Below are positions 12,332 to 20,210 of a DNA stretch of 64,000 nt, one piece after another. The notes below the pieces were generated by a model. The model saw only the letters and a list, made by a program, of their open reading frames with translations. It searched no databases and was not told where the DNA came from. The stretch is from Hermatobates lingyangjiaoensis. Taxonomy: Eukaryota; Arthropoda; Insecta; Hemiptera; Hermatobatidae. The stretch is taken from the NCBI GenBank assembly GCA_026182355.1, contig JAPFBL010001928.1:6341501-6405500 (forward strand), written 5' to 3'. The position numbers and the translations under genes are program-made. Numbering within the stretch: the stretch's first letter is position 1; each line of letters opens with the position of its first letter.

Positions 12332-15300
12332 CGTGTGTGTGTATTTTTGGAGCAGACCTTCATTCAAACATGTTTTGTTAAAAATTATGCCGATTTTTAT
12401 TTTTGTCAAAAATGAATATGTATATATATATACAAAACTAAAGTTTATCAGGACTCGGGCAGTTCTTCTTCAGGTTCAAATGAAACACTTATTGCCAATG
12501 TTTCTGTTTTTATTTAAAACTTTTTCCATAGGCTCATGATTATGGGTTTCAATGAGGATATAAGATCATATGGATGTGATATGACCTTTTGAAAAAGGTA
12601 TTACATAAAAACCGAAACGTTACAATGAAAGTTTAATTTGAACCTGAAGAACTGACTGAGTCCTGAGAAACTTTAGTTTTGTTTAGATGTCGATACTTTT
12701 ATCAATATTTATATATATATTTATTTAGTGTTATATAAATTTTTATATTTAGTGTTCTAGCCTTCTGAATGTCGTTTGCTAGCTTGTTTTGGCAATTATC
12801 ACCTTCAGAAAGGAAGATCGTGAGGAAAATAGAAGCTATAAGTAAAAAAGTCGTGAATGCAGGATCTGCCATCAAATTCAATATATATATGTTCTGAGAG
12901 CTTCTTCTGTGTTATTGCTCTTTCCTGTCAGTATTTCCTTTTCTGCTGACATTGGGAATCTCAAAATATTGTGCAAACTGTGTTCTAACCTTCTTGACAT
13001 CATTATTTGGCATCAATATTTGTCAATTTTTGAGTCACCAATTTTTGTTGTTATGATTTAGACGTATGATATATATAATACTCAAAAGTTTATTTTCAAT
13101 TTAGGTTAAAGAATTAAATCAGTGTCAAGAAAAAGAACGTGTTCTTGAAAATATATCGGAAAATCAGAAAATGTTGGGTGTTATAAATAGCAGTCTCACG
13201 AAAGATGGACAGGTATTATCACTAAATATATACACAATGAAAACTTCTGTTTTTTACATTTTAAATTATTATGATTTTCTTTCAGTCTCTTCAAGAAGAG
13301 TTAACAAAAGAGATTAATATGACTACAGCTCTCAAGGAGGTATATATACTGTTTATTTATTTACATAAGGATCAAAGTCCTTTTACAATACAAAGTCTAT
13401 CTTTATGTTGACATTGATTGATAATACTAAACTAACAGTCACCAATTACACATAATGATAATGGTAATATAATGAAACAAGATTGTTTTGATTTCATCTT
13501 GTTGCATGTTCATTAAATTCTTCGATATCTTGTTAAAATGACTAGTAAAAAGGGTTTGCATTTACTCTCTGACGCCGACTTACAAAGAATAGCTACTGCC
13601 TTTGTAAATACCAAATATAAGCCCCATCATATTTTATATTATGGTACTTACAGTCAGTAGCAGTTAAACAAACTGTAACATAATGATGGATAGTTATAAT
13701 AGATTTTTTTTTTTAAAATTTCGTTATGTCGCAATTCAAAAGAAATCTTCCCTGCTGTAAAAACTATTACGTTTTATGACATTTTATCATCATACGATAC
13801 ATTGCGGAATGAAGAGAATCATTATTTTTATGACATGGATGGAACATAATTTGAGGATTTTTAAAATATCTGAAAGGATGAGGAAATAAGTTGGAAAATG
13901 AAATAAGGACAGTCAATTAAAATATTTAATAATGTATATATGAATAGAATGTCATAATAGGTTTTACGGGAAATAAGATCAGGAATATTTTAAATTTGCA
14001 TAAAGGAGAGGATAGTAAGATAACCCAGCAAATCGGAAATCTGAGAAATTTGGAATTCACAGATTGAAGTTAAATTTGTATAATGATTGTAATGGAGATT
14101 CTAAAAATTGGTGAAGCATATTCTAAAATATGCTAGAGATTTATTAAAAGTAACGAAACTAGTGGGGTCTTTGAATTATATGAATTTATTGCAATGAAAC
14201 CGACCATTTTCAAGGTACGGTTTTTTTTAAATCGACAATATGATTATTCAAATTTAATTTAGAGTCGAAATTTAATTTTACATCTTTCACAGAGCCACAG
14301 GGACTGAAAGTTAAACTTAAATTTACATAGATATATTATTGGTGGTTTTTAAATGGGAAGAAGAATTATGGAATACCTTGAAAAATTTAGACTGAGATTA
14401 TTGGAAGAGTACTAGTTTAAAAGTTTATTCAGTGAAAGTTGAAGAAGTTCGTAGTAGTATGAGGAAGCAATCTTGACACAAAGTCTGAGATCATCAGCAG
14501 AGAATAAAAATTCATCGTCTGATAATACGGATTGAACCTTAATAAATCGTTGATTTATACTGCGAACATTAAGTGGGCCAATATTGGACCTTTGTGGAAC
14601 TCCAGAAGTTCCAAAAAAAGGATTATTAATTCGGAAAATATAAAAATAGTTTAATTCTTTAGATGACTCTTCGGACTATGGCTACTGGTTCAATAGCTCG
14701 AAACTTGAAGTCAACCCAGCAAAGAGCATCCACATACAATTCAGTAAAGGAACACCAAAGCAACCTCCTCCAGTCTTCATTGGTCGCCAGTGAATACCTT
14801 ATAAAACCCAGGCCAAATACCTAGGTATAATAATTGACAGCCGGCTCACCATTAAACACCATCTAAATAATAGATACAAATTGGGTCTGGCACTGTCGAA
14901 TGTCGAATTTGTACCCTATTCTGAATTCAAAGAATACTCCACAGGTAGTAAAGGACCTCATTTATAAGGTGGTAATAAGGGCTAGCATTACTTATATATG
15001 CTCGACCTGGTTACAAGCCGCAAGAACAAATAAAACCCCGATACAGGTAGTTCAAAATAAATGTGCACGCCTTATGGCTGGGGCACCTTGGTATGCCAGA
15101 AATGTGGATATTCAAAGAGACGTCAGGTTAGAATCATTTGACGAATTCACAGACTGGTGGCCAATGAGGACACGGAAATTCCACCTCATCCAAACCCCCT
15201 TGTTCAGAGCCTATCCCTAAAAACTCCCCAACCACATTCATCATAGAGGCTGTTGTTAAAATAGAAAGTCAAACCCAAGACCGACAACATTTACGACAAA

Positions 15301-17463
15301 GAAGACCTACGACCACGAAGTAATATATACCGATTAAAAGATTACAGGCACTTACTTACTGACTCCACAAACACAGCAGAATAAAAATTCATCAGTGTAG
15401 GTTCATGACCTGGAACTGCTAATTACAACGCACACTACAGTGCGCGGAAAGAATCGTTGGTCGTTGGTTGGACTATGATGAATTAAGTACTTCGTTATTT
15501 TTAGAATTGTCAAGAATAAACATTGGTAGCAAAATAGGCCAATCATGTTTTCCTCACCTTATTGTATTACCTAATAATGTTCTTTTCTGATTTAGGCCAT
15601 TCAAACAGTTGAAGAGATTAAATACTCTTTAGAAGTCGATGAAGTAAGTTATTGGATCGATCAAAATATTGGACAATGTCTTCAAAGAATAAGTTTTCAA
15701 ATTGCTCCTTATATATATGAATGGGCTATGGGAATGGTAAGTCAAAATATTGTCAACAAACCTAAACAAAACTTCTTTTTGATTTATTTTAAGTTTAATA
15801 CAATATTACAATTTATTTCATGTTAAAAAGTCTTTTGTAATTTATTACAGTTGAATCGAATTCTTACGAATTAAAAAAAATGACAGCAGTTCTAATTTAT
15901 AAGTTCATTGAGTAACTAGCACTTGACACACATTTAATATTGGAAAGATTTGTAAAATTTCTGATTTACAGCAGACTTTGTGATTTAGCCTATAATTTTT
16001 TTTAATGAAATGATTCTCGCTGAAGCAACTGCAATAGCTCTGATTTGCAACCAAAGACAGCATATTTCATATGATAAAGTTAATAACAGTACTAATGAAA
16101 TGCACTATACCATGCACTTTTGATGCATGCAATAAAAATGAGTAACCCTTGGTGATTTTTCTCATACATTATTGAAAGAAATGCAATGAGATAAATGAAG
16201 TTTGATAGAAGTCACTATATATATTCGCAAGTTCTCAGATGCTTTAGTTTATTCAAAACGTAAACATTATAATGTGTATTTTATTTTTATTGTAATATAT
16301 CTTTTAATAATTATACATTGTAATATATAATTTAATAATTATTATTCGTCGCAGCCCATATAGTTGTACGTATTTCTTGTTTTTTTGGTCTTCATTTGAA
16401 TAATTTTATTTATTAGAATGCTAATTATTTTCATAGCTGAGTTCCGAAAATGTTTACTGATAAATATTTAGATCCGGAAACACTGTTACTAACAACTAAG
16501 TTTCATGTATTAGTGGTTTGTTCATCAAAGTTATATTCTCTTATATTAGATTCAGAATTTTTTATTATTGCATTGAAATAGACAGTTTAAATTAAAAATT
16601 AATTCTAGGAAAACATTTCAACATTTAATTGAGGCTCTAGTAAATTGGTTAAAATTTCTCTGTTGTCCAGTCAGCTACCATGTGATATTTACTCTTCTTT
16701 CGAAATTATGGGCTCTATGTCTTCACAAAGTTTTATAAACAAAACAACGCGCTTCAACATGTAGTGTTCTTTTTCAGGTTTATCTAAAATAAAAATTATA
16801 ACATCTTTCCTATGGCTAATTACCGATTTTATCTTCTCACGAATAAGAAGTCGCAATTGTGATTTTATACAATCACCATCTCAAGATTTTATACAATTTA
16901 TGCAATCACAATACAGTTGGAAATATCAAAGTAATGGATAAACAACATGACCGACAAAGACCTCGAAATCCCTACCAAACAGAAATTCCAACTGTACTGA
17001 CTCTAAACTAATGGTCTTCAACTGTTAGCTAGCGTCCCTTTTAATTCAAAGGGAAAGATTTCGTGTATTTGTTCCAATATTTAAATTTGTATCTTATTTA
17101 TATTTCACACCAAAATTCAATTTTTCAAAAATTACTTGTACAAGTATATGATAATTCCAGTACCTAATTTAAACTTTTGTGTAATAGTTAAAGGTTTTTA
17201 ACAATTTCTTTTAAAAATTAAAATAATATAATTTAATATTTTTCCAGCCGTTTCAGACCATAATGTTGAAAACTAAGCACATACTTCAAGAGGGAATGTT
17301 AGTTAAAACAATTATACGCTTAATAGAAACATTAAATGACATTGAGAAGGTTGCCCGCATCATGGGTGACCCTGGGACGGTTACTATTTTGCGAGATGCA
17401 AAAGCTCTTTTAAAGAGGGGCATAGTCTTTACCGCAAGTATCTACCATACTTCTACTGAATAA
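1854..17463 (+). CDS. Ski2-like RNA helicase (SKIV2L/SKIC2 family), C-terminal ten exons, 5' part outside the window
   Basis: Ski2 is the DExH 3'-5' RNA helicase of the cytoplasmic Ski complex, which feeds RNA to the exosome. Ten exons join in frame at GT-AG sites: 1854-1977, 2848-3024, 4962-5179, 7185-7389, 9388-9526, 9857-10098, 13105-13212, 13286-13339, 15596-15736 and 17248-17463, giving 540 codons and a TAA. The helicase core lies upstream of the window. Residues 1-241 look like the arch/insertion region (a beta-barrel-like GTLVCV...WGIILK stretch). Residues from about 288 form the DSHCT domain (LKG..A...ITE.LL..VL..L...E.AALLSCLV, then YEWAMGMPF, ending RGIVFTASIY). The ungapped spacing in the LKG-ITE segment and YEW.MGMPF point to Ski2 rather than its nuclear paralogue Mtr4. 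The reading frame is intact, so it is probably functional. The arch is diverged from the human protein as I recall it. Introns are long and full of transposons. Confidence 0.85.
2095..2290. repeat. Degenerate head-to-head palindrome of Penelope family B
   Basis: The left arm (about 2107-2160, CTGTCTCCACACAAAGGATT...AACATCGAAGCG) is a decayed inverted copy of the right arm (about 2213-2290, ...GTTCGAAACGCGTCGACGTT...GGAGACTTAGTG). The right arm holds the hammerhead-like core. Confidence 0.55.
2219..2251 (+). ncRNA. Hammerhead-ribozyme-like motif, family B
   Basis: CTGAGGA, one base (T), stem GAACAC/GTGTTC with loop TCA, then GAA, palindrome ACGCGT and C. Predicted cleavage would follow that C (a GTC triplet). 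The outer helix I is weak in this copy. Confidence 0.5.
2848..3024 (+). CDS. Ski2 exon b, arch region
   Basis: Acceptor TTTTTAAG, donor ACG|GTAATG, 59 codons in phase 0. Reads AKILSFLLYKNYMKPGTLVCV...VWGIILK. The pattern 'G.LV.V.....N.WG.IL' fits the RVVVV...ALGVIL strand region of the Ski2 arch. Confidence 0.75.
3523..4292 (-). mobile_element. I-like/R1-like non-LTR retrotransposon, 3' end
   Basis: Read on - it holds the end of a pol-type ORF followed by a short UTR and a tail of AAT-type triplets (about 3510-3530). A second copy in the opposite orientation lies at 59170-59835 with a clean (AAT)n tail. TAA/AAT-type tails are typical of I-clade LINEs. Confidence 0.7.
3609..3977 (-). pseudogene. 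LINE pol C-terminus (post-RNase-H zinc-knuckle-like segment)
   Basis: Carries CxxxxxEEETSLHLLTDCKA-like spacing (here YADSAKKEEETSLHLLTDCK) then LLHRGRWLGTLNKTIENFF. This 'EEE(T/S)..H(L/I)L..C..L...R' pattern ends many R1/Jockey/I polyproteins. The first Cys of the expected motif is lost (YADS) and the frame is truncated relative to the 59.6 kb copy, which continues LSLLEALKQLLGLGY. Confidence 0.65.
4962..5179 (+). CDS. Ski2 exon c, arch region
   Basis: Acceptor at 4960-4961, donor TT|GTAAGT, leaving two bases of a codon that the next exon completes as TTT (Phe). It contains RMGVLVVVKPSSIIKVTNILLKM, which matches in spacing the Ski2 segment '..V..L.P.DI..IT.KVL'. Confidence 0.75.
6160..6896 (+). 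mobile_element. hAT transposon (737 bp, internally deleted) with perfect 8-bp target duplication
   Basis: Starts CAGTGGTTCTCAAACTGGGG and ends AGTTTGAGAACCACTG, so terminal inverted repeats of about 16 bp are perfect. It is flanked by TATTAGAT on both sides (6152-6159 and 6897-6904). It lies in the intron between Ski2 exons c and d, retains only the last part of a transposase gene, and is therefore non-autonomous. Confidence 0.93.
6389..6637 (+). pseudogene. hAT transposase C-terminal dimerisation region (ZBED5/SCAND3-like)
   Basis: Reads FW...SYPKVAKLALKVLIPFATTYECETAFSAL (broken here: LALKVLIPFATTYECETAFS, ALLAIKTKSRNRLEA), ending KPNIEELVEAKQMHSSH. 'FATTY.CE.AFSAL..IKTK.RNRL' is diagnostic of this hAT lineage. 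Only the C-terminal 80 or so residues of a protein of about 600 remain. Confidence 0.88.
7185..7389 (+). CDS. Ski2 exon d, arch to helical-bundle linker
   Basis: Starts after TTGTAG; its first base completes the split Phe codon and it ends AAG|GTAAAT in phase 0. Reads CNAELLTPVLQSIGLEVIKWQ...FPPGLLGKLDK. 'L.PV...GL.V' recalls the L-DPV-DL-LKD stretch of Ski2, but the remainder is strongly diverged. Confidence 0.7.
8746..9308. mobile_element. Foldback element with inverted arms of about 240 bp
   Basis: Left arm starts GGGTATCCCAAAAGAAGCTG, right arm ends CAGCTTCTTTTGGGACACCC. Inside, TCTAGAGTAACCCTTC pairs with GAAGGGTTACTCTAGA, and CTACTCCCAATGCA with TGCATTAGGAGTAG. The two arms meet near 9020. 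The GGGTGTCCCAAAAG-like end resembles Tc1/mariner termini. A further GGACACCCTATATTT at about 8668 suggests a nested or second copy. There is no ORF. Confidence 0.75.
9388..9526 (+). CDS. Ski2 exon e
   Basis: Acceptor TTATTTCAG, donor ATTG|GTCAGA, ends in phase 1. Reads FAEVFLSNLSDEKAKEKES...QMKKLLQKWGYLESDDI. 'L...GY...DD' is the run-in to the DSHCT domain. A reading-through stop at 9541 lies beyond the donor. Confidence 0.75.
9857..10098 (+). CDS. Ski2 exon f, start of DSHCT domain
   Basis: Acceptor TTATTACAG; its first two bases complete a Val codon. Reads SLKGNMASLLPNQEMFITEI, then LLKNVLANLTAAEVAALLSC, then LVWEKE. This is the best-conserved block of the gene and the main basis for the family call. 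Donor GTG|GTTTGT, phase 0. Confidence 0.88.
10305..10443 (+). repeat. tRNA-headed SINE, 5' part
   Basis: Decayed copy of the SINE at 28757: matches GTCTGGCTAGCTCAGTGGTTAC and the downstream CTTCGATTTATT, GAATAAATCTGAGTATGTCG, TCCCTCGGAGA blocks. Box B is damaged (CGGTTTAATACAT). Confidence 0.65.
10444..11361. other. Unclassified, locally GC-rich segment separating two SINE halves
   Basis: 10,830-11,360 is clearly more GC-rich than the introns around it and holds an open frame on + (11033-11431) whose product is low-complexity and matches nothing I know. The internal AGAAGTCTTGAAAAAG repeat at about 11,054 and 11,181 suggests an old repeat rather than a gene. Confidence 0.4.
11362..11530 (+). 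repeat. SINE, 3' body
   Basis: Matches the 3' part of the SINE at 28757-29092: GAGGACGT..A..., CCTGTACAAAGTCA, CTAAATACACTTGA, GGTGTCACAAAGGGCCAATG. Together with 10305-10443 it may be one SINE split by a 0.9 kb insertion. Confidence 0.6.
11980..12340. repeat. Palindromic Penelope-type relic between two (TA)n tracts
   Basis: (TA)n at about 11,985-12,020 and 12,293-12,322, the latter running into (GT)n. Between them, arm 12,052-12,111 (ACACTTTAACACATAGAAAA...) is the inverted copy of 12,170-12,226 (...TTTTCTATGTGTTAAAGTGT). The joint holds a hammerhead-like core. Confidence 0.65.
12149..12178 (+). ncRNA. Hammerhead-like motif, family D (core mutated)
   Basis: CCGATGA (expected CTGATGA), C, GAC..GTC stem, GAA, palindrome ATAT, C, then GAAG pairing with the preceding CTTC. 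The U4-to-C change should kill cleavage. Confidence 0.35.
12420..12700. repeat. Inverted repeat, family shared with about 50,330-50,540
   Basis: Arm AACTAAAGTTTATCAGGACTC...CTTCAGGTTCAAATGAAAC is inverted at about 12,600-12,685 (AAGTTTAATTTGAACCTGAA...TCCTGAGAAACTTTAG). 50,455-50,530 repeats the second arm (AGAGTCCTGATAAAATTTTA, CCGATACTTTTATCAATATA). Probably another Penelope-like terminal repeat. Confidence 0.5.
13105..13212 (+). CDS. Ski2 exon g, DSHCT helical segment
   Basis: Acceptor TTCAATTTAG, donor CAG|GTATTA, 36 codons. The heptad-like charged stretch VKELNQCQEKERVLENISEN sits where Ski2 proteins have a helix before the YEW motif. It is weakly conserved and is supported mainly by phase and splice signals. 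Confidence 0.65.
13286..13339 (+). CDS. Ski2 exon h, 18-codon microexon
   Basis: Acceptor TTTCTTTCAG, donor GAG|GTATAT, exactly 54 nt, phase 0 on both sides. Reads SLQEELTKEINMTTALKE. Because it keeps the frame it could be skipped without damage. Confidence 0.6.
14090..14650 (-). pseudogene. Decayed CR1/Jockey-type reverse transcriptase
   Basis: Read on -, pieces in shifting frames give TSGVPQRSNIGPLN, SDDEFLFSADDLRLC (the palm FADD box as SADD), then FDSKLNFNNHIVD and a final ILEYASP. The order GVPQGS, ADD, KDLG..FDSKL.F..HI, ILEYASP.W is standard for CR1/Jockey RTs. Several stops and frameshifts make it non-functional. It lies in the intron before Ski2 exon i. Confidence 0.75.
14655..15235 (+). 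pseudogene. Jockey-type LINE reverse transcriptase C-terminus
   Basis: Starts with WFNSSKLEVNPAKS and AKYLGIIIDSRLTIKHHLN, and after a frameshift the 106-codon frame at 14,900 gives LYPILNSKNTPQVVKDLIYK, then ITYICSTWLQAARTN, then QVVQNKCARLMAGAPWYARN. These are the thumb-region motifs of Jockey-clade pol. At least one stop (near 14,790) and one frameshift. The sequence to about 15,480 is probably its 3' trailer. Confidence 0.82.
15596..15736 (+). CDS. Ski2 exon i, DSHCT YEW motif
   Basis: Acceptor TTTCTGATTTAG, donor ATG|GTAAGT. Encodes AIQTVEEIKYSLEVDEVSYW and ends ...APYIYEWAMGM; together with the next exon it forms YEWAMGMPF. An internal GAA|GTAAGT at 15641-15649 is a second strong, in-frame donor. 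Confidence 0.85.
15737..17247. other. Last Ski2 intron, no recognisable insert
   Basis: AT-rich with no exon-like frame, and I see no copy of the repeat families found elsewhere in the window. Confidence 0.5.
17248..17463 (+). CDS. Ski2 terminal exon
   Basis: Acceptor TTTTTCCAG. Starts PFQTIMLKTK, contains EGMLVKTIIRLIETLNDIEK, and ends LLKRGIVFTASIYHTSTE plus TAA. The pattern 'EG..V..I.RL.E.......A......G' followed by 'R.IVFTASIY' is the standard C-terminus of Ski2/Mtr4 helicases, with RGIVF for the usual RDIVF. Confidence 0.9.
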   Translation, partial: PFQTIMLKTKHILQEGMLVKTIIRLIETLNDIEKVARIMGDPGTVTILRDAKALLKRGIVFTASIYHTSTE

Positions 17464-17740
17464 CTCAACTCCATCTGTATCTGATCATGGTAAAACAATC
17501 TGAAATTTATGTCATTTTGCGTTGATTTAATTTGATTGTGTTAATCCAAATTATTGGTATATGTTGTTTTTTTTTACTTTATGTTCTATGATCCTCCTAC
17601 TTTATATGTCTCCAAATTGTGCATACCATTGATCATTTTTGTAATCTGAGAAAAATGTTTATCCTGCCAGTAACACTAAGATCGAGTACACATAAAATCG
17701 TGTTAACTAAAATGCGCATGGTTCCGTTATTTTGAAACAA

Positions 17741-17746
17741 AATAAA
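17741..17746 (+). promoter_or_regulatory. Candidate polyadenylation signal of the Ski2 gene
   Basis: An AATAAA hexamer 278 bp after the stop codon and before the first recognisable repeat (17849). It is the most natural candidate, but AT-rich DNA gives such hexamers by chance. Confidence 0.4.
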
Positions 17747-17848
17747 ATGAATTTAATGTGAAAAATATAAATGACTGAACTTTCAAATAAGGATTATGAA
17801 AACTATAATAAAAGAAATAATATCTATAATAATATGATAAATAAAAAG

Positions 17849-18030
17849 TGTTCTAGGGCTTTTGAGGAAGATCGTTACCAATTATAATTTAAATGAAGGG
17901 AAACGACACCTAAAGAATTCTCGTTGTGTTAATTTTGTATTCGAAACTATTTTAGAGTAAAGCATGAGGGCCATAGTTATGCTCAGTTGTTAATGTAATC
18001 GCCTCTGGGCTAAATAGTCCGGCTATGAAT
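17849..18030 (+). repeat. Diverged duplicate of 19094-19270 (copy 1)
   Basis: Shares TTCTAGGGCTTTTGAGGAAG, GATCGTTACCAA, AAATGAAGGGAAA, CTATTTTAGAGTAAAGCATG and a truncated SINE head (TGCTCAGTTGTTAATGTAAT, CGCCTCTGGGCTAA) with the second copy. After 18,030 the two copies diverge completely. Confidence 0.7.
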
Positions 18031-19093
18031 TGATTGGAAATCCTCAACCTAGAAGTGAAGTTATGGACGTTAACGCAAAATGTTTGTCACAAGTAACTCA
18101 GCCCATAAAATAGCGAGCTGAAACATTGCACTGGATTTGTGTGTGCCTAACTTAAAATATGGGCTCTAAATAATTATTAATTCAGTACAGAAGCGAAGTT
18201 ATGGGGCTTTTAGCTGTTTTTCCTAACTTCACAGACAAGTTTGTTTTGAAAATACCAGGTTGGCAAGTAGGTATTGTTAGTTGATTTTAATTTCAATTGA
18301 GCACATGAAATATTTATTTGACATCATTGAAATGGTTTTCACAGAGTTAAGGATGTACATCTATTGAAATAAATGTTTTGTAAACAGCAATTCTCAGCCC
18401 TTAATATGAACAGGCATGAGAAATCAACAAACAAGTTTTACCTATATGAAGCCGAGGAAAGCTTACAAGTCAGTAAAGAATTGGATTAGTGATGAAGAAG
18501 CAGTTCATTATCTAATTGAATTTCTTGACTCTGAATTTATTTCTCCTGGACTGCTGCTCATGAGTAAAAAATTAAAGTAGGAGCACCATGATGCTGAATT
18601 ATAGCAGTAACAAATTTCATGTTACGAAACATGAGTGACCAAAAACTGTGCAACGGGACACGACTCTGAGTTCGTGCTCTACACAGATATGCCATAGAGG
18701 CGGACATAATACTGATTGGTATTGGAGTCTTCGAACTGTCTTTTCCATTCAAATGATTGCAAGGTCCTCAGAGTCTATTCGCAATGAGTTAACTAAGTCG
18801 AAAGGAGACTTTATCTAACGCAGGAATTCAAGTTAGCGAAACCAAGTTTTTTCACATGGTCAACTGTAGTTTACTTGCTCAATAGTCAGAGGTTTCACTG
18901 ATTGTTCTTCCATGAACCTGAAGGACAGAAGCTAATGTAGTGTATGAGGCATGTTTAACACTGTACTTATAATGGTGTTTTCTATATCTATAATATTAAT
19001 GACTAGTACTATATCATACTATAATTGATATGTTGGAATACCAAGTATAAATAGAAATTTGATATCGTCAATAGAGGGTACATTTGCTAGTAT
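18031..19093. other. Unassigned intergenic DNA
   Basis: No gene or repeat family recognised. Around 18,400-18,780 base composition becomes more coding-like, but every frame is broken and no motif is visible. Confidence 0.4.
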
Positions 19094-19510
19094 GATATAT
19101 AAAAGGTTCTAGGGCTTTCTGAGGAAGATCGTTACCAAATAATTAAATGAAGGGAAAGAATAAAGAACTCGTGAATTTTATTGAACTATTTTAGAGTAAA
19201 GCATGAGGGCCATGTTTGCTCAGTTGTTAATGTAATCGCCTCTGGGCTAATAGTCCGGAGTTCGATCCTCACCTGGCCCTCGATTTATTCGGGGGATGAA
19301 TAAATCTGAGTGCGTCGTCCCTCGGAGAGGACGTTAAGCCGTCGGTCCTGAGTGCGTACGATGTCAGGTAATCGTTAAAGACCCCTACTCGAAATGCACT
19401 TGGCAAAATTTATTACTTAACTATGTAGAATCTGTAGAATCACCGATCAAATAAAAAGCTGGTAAACGGCTGACGTTATTACCCGCTGGGGGCTCAGTTT
19501 AAACAATAAA
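19094..19510 (+). repeat. Duplicate copy 2 carrying a full-length tRNA-headed SINE
   Basis: SINE from about 19,208: box-A-like TGCTCAGTTGTTAATG, box B GAGTTCGATCC, CACCTGGCCCTCGATTTATT, AATAAATCTGAGTGCGTCGT, then a second-type tail GTAAACGGCTGACGTTATTA...TTTAAACAATAAA. The same tail ends the SINE at 49,522. Confidence 0.8.
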
Positions 19511-19820
19511 TATTGCCATAAAATTTATATTGGTCAAACTGGTAAATCATGACAGACACGTGTAAAACACACCAATATAACGAAAGTAGACAGGAAAAAA
19601 GTAGTGCCTTATTCTTGCATATAAAAAATGAAAATCATCATATTGATTGGACAGGAGCTAAATTTATTACCTATGAAAAATCAATGTTGTTAAGAAATAT
19701 TATTGAATCGTCTCTAATTAAATTTAATAGATCAAATATTATAAACATTAGTAACGGTCTCTTCAAACTGGATACTTTCGTTACGAAGGCAATAGCCTCT
19801 TCAAAGAGGGTTGACAGCTA
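19507..19820 (+). pseudogene. Penelope GIY-YIG endonuclease remnant
   Basis: CHKIYIGQTGKS carries the Y-IG core of GIY-YIG nucleases; after a stop and frameshift the next frame reads SSALFLHIKNENHHIDWTGA, then LLRNIIESSLIKFN and LFKLD. 'SALF.H....H.I.W' followed by 'R.IIES..IK' is the characteristic C-terminal part of Penelope endonucleases. Confidence 0.82.
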
Positions 19821-19980
19821 GCGCATAGTTTTTTACTTTTTCTTACTGTACTCCTTTGTTTCCCCAAACATCCCTTTCTGGACATTAGTCCTTTCCTGCG
19901 CTTTCACCCTTTTAAAATACCACTCTTCCCTCCCACTCTTCTCAACTCCTCTCCAGATGTTTTCTGCATCTAGTGTTCAG

Positions 19981-20044
19981 TTGGGTTTTTGATTCTGACG
20001 AAGACCGCTTATTACGGTTGAAAGATCCTAGTCTTGTTTTCCCA
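19981..20044 (+). ncRNA. Hammerhead-ribozyme-like motif, family A
   Basis: TTGGG...GATT, CTGACGA, A, stem GACCG/CGGTT with loop CTTATTA, GAA, AGATCC (consensus palindrome AGATCT), T, AGTC...CCCA. One change in the palindrome and one wobble in helix I compared with 53,580-53,643. Confidence 0.55.
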
Positions 20045-20210
20045 TTTCTTATTGTGGTTTGATCATTGATATATATTGATATATAATAACATAAGAGGAA
20101 CCGCTGTACGTGACTTCGATGAGAGCTAGAAGCCTTCAACTGAAAAAAATGAGTCAATCTATTTGGTCCCGCATCAACCAATCATATATATATTATATAT
20201 TACATCAGGT

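Larger units (their letters stand above)
19500..20210 (+). mobile_element. Penelope-like element family A, 3' end with hammerhead-like terminal repeat
   Basis: In order: endonuclease remnant (19,507-19,820), a pyrimidine-rich trailer (about 19,830-19,960), the hammerhead-like motif (19,981-20,044), TATTGTGGTTTGATCATTG, and an AT microsatellite. The same trailer-motif-TTTGATCATTG-(TA)n order occurs at 53,260-53,725. Confidence 0.75.
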
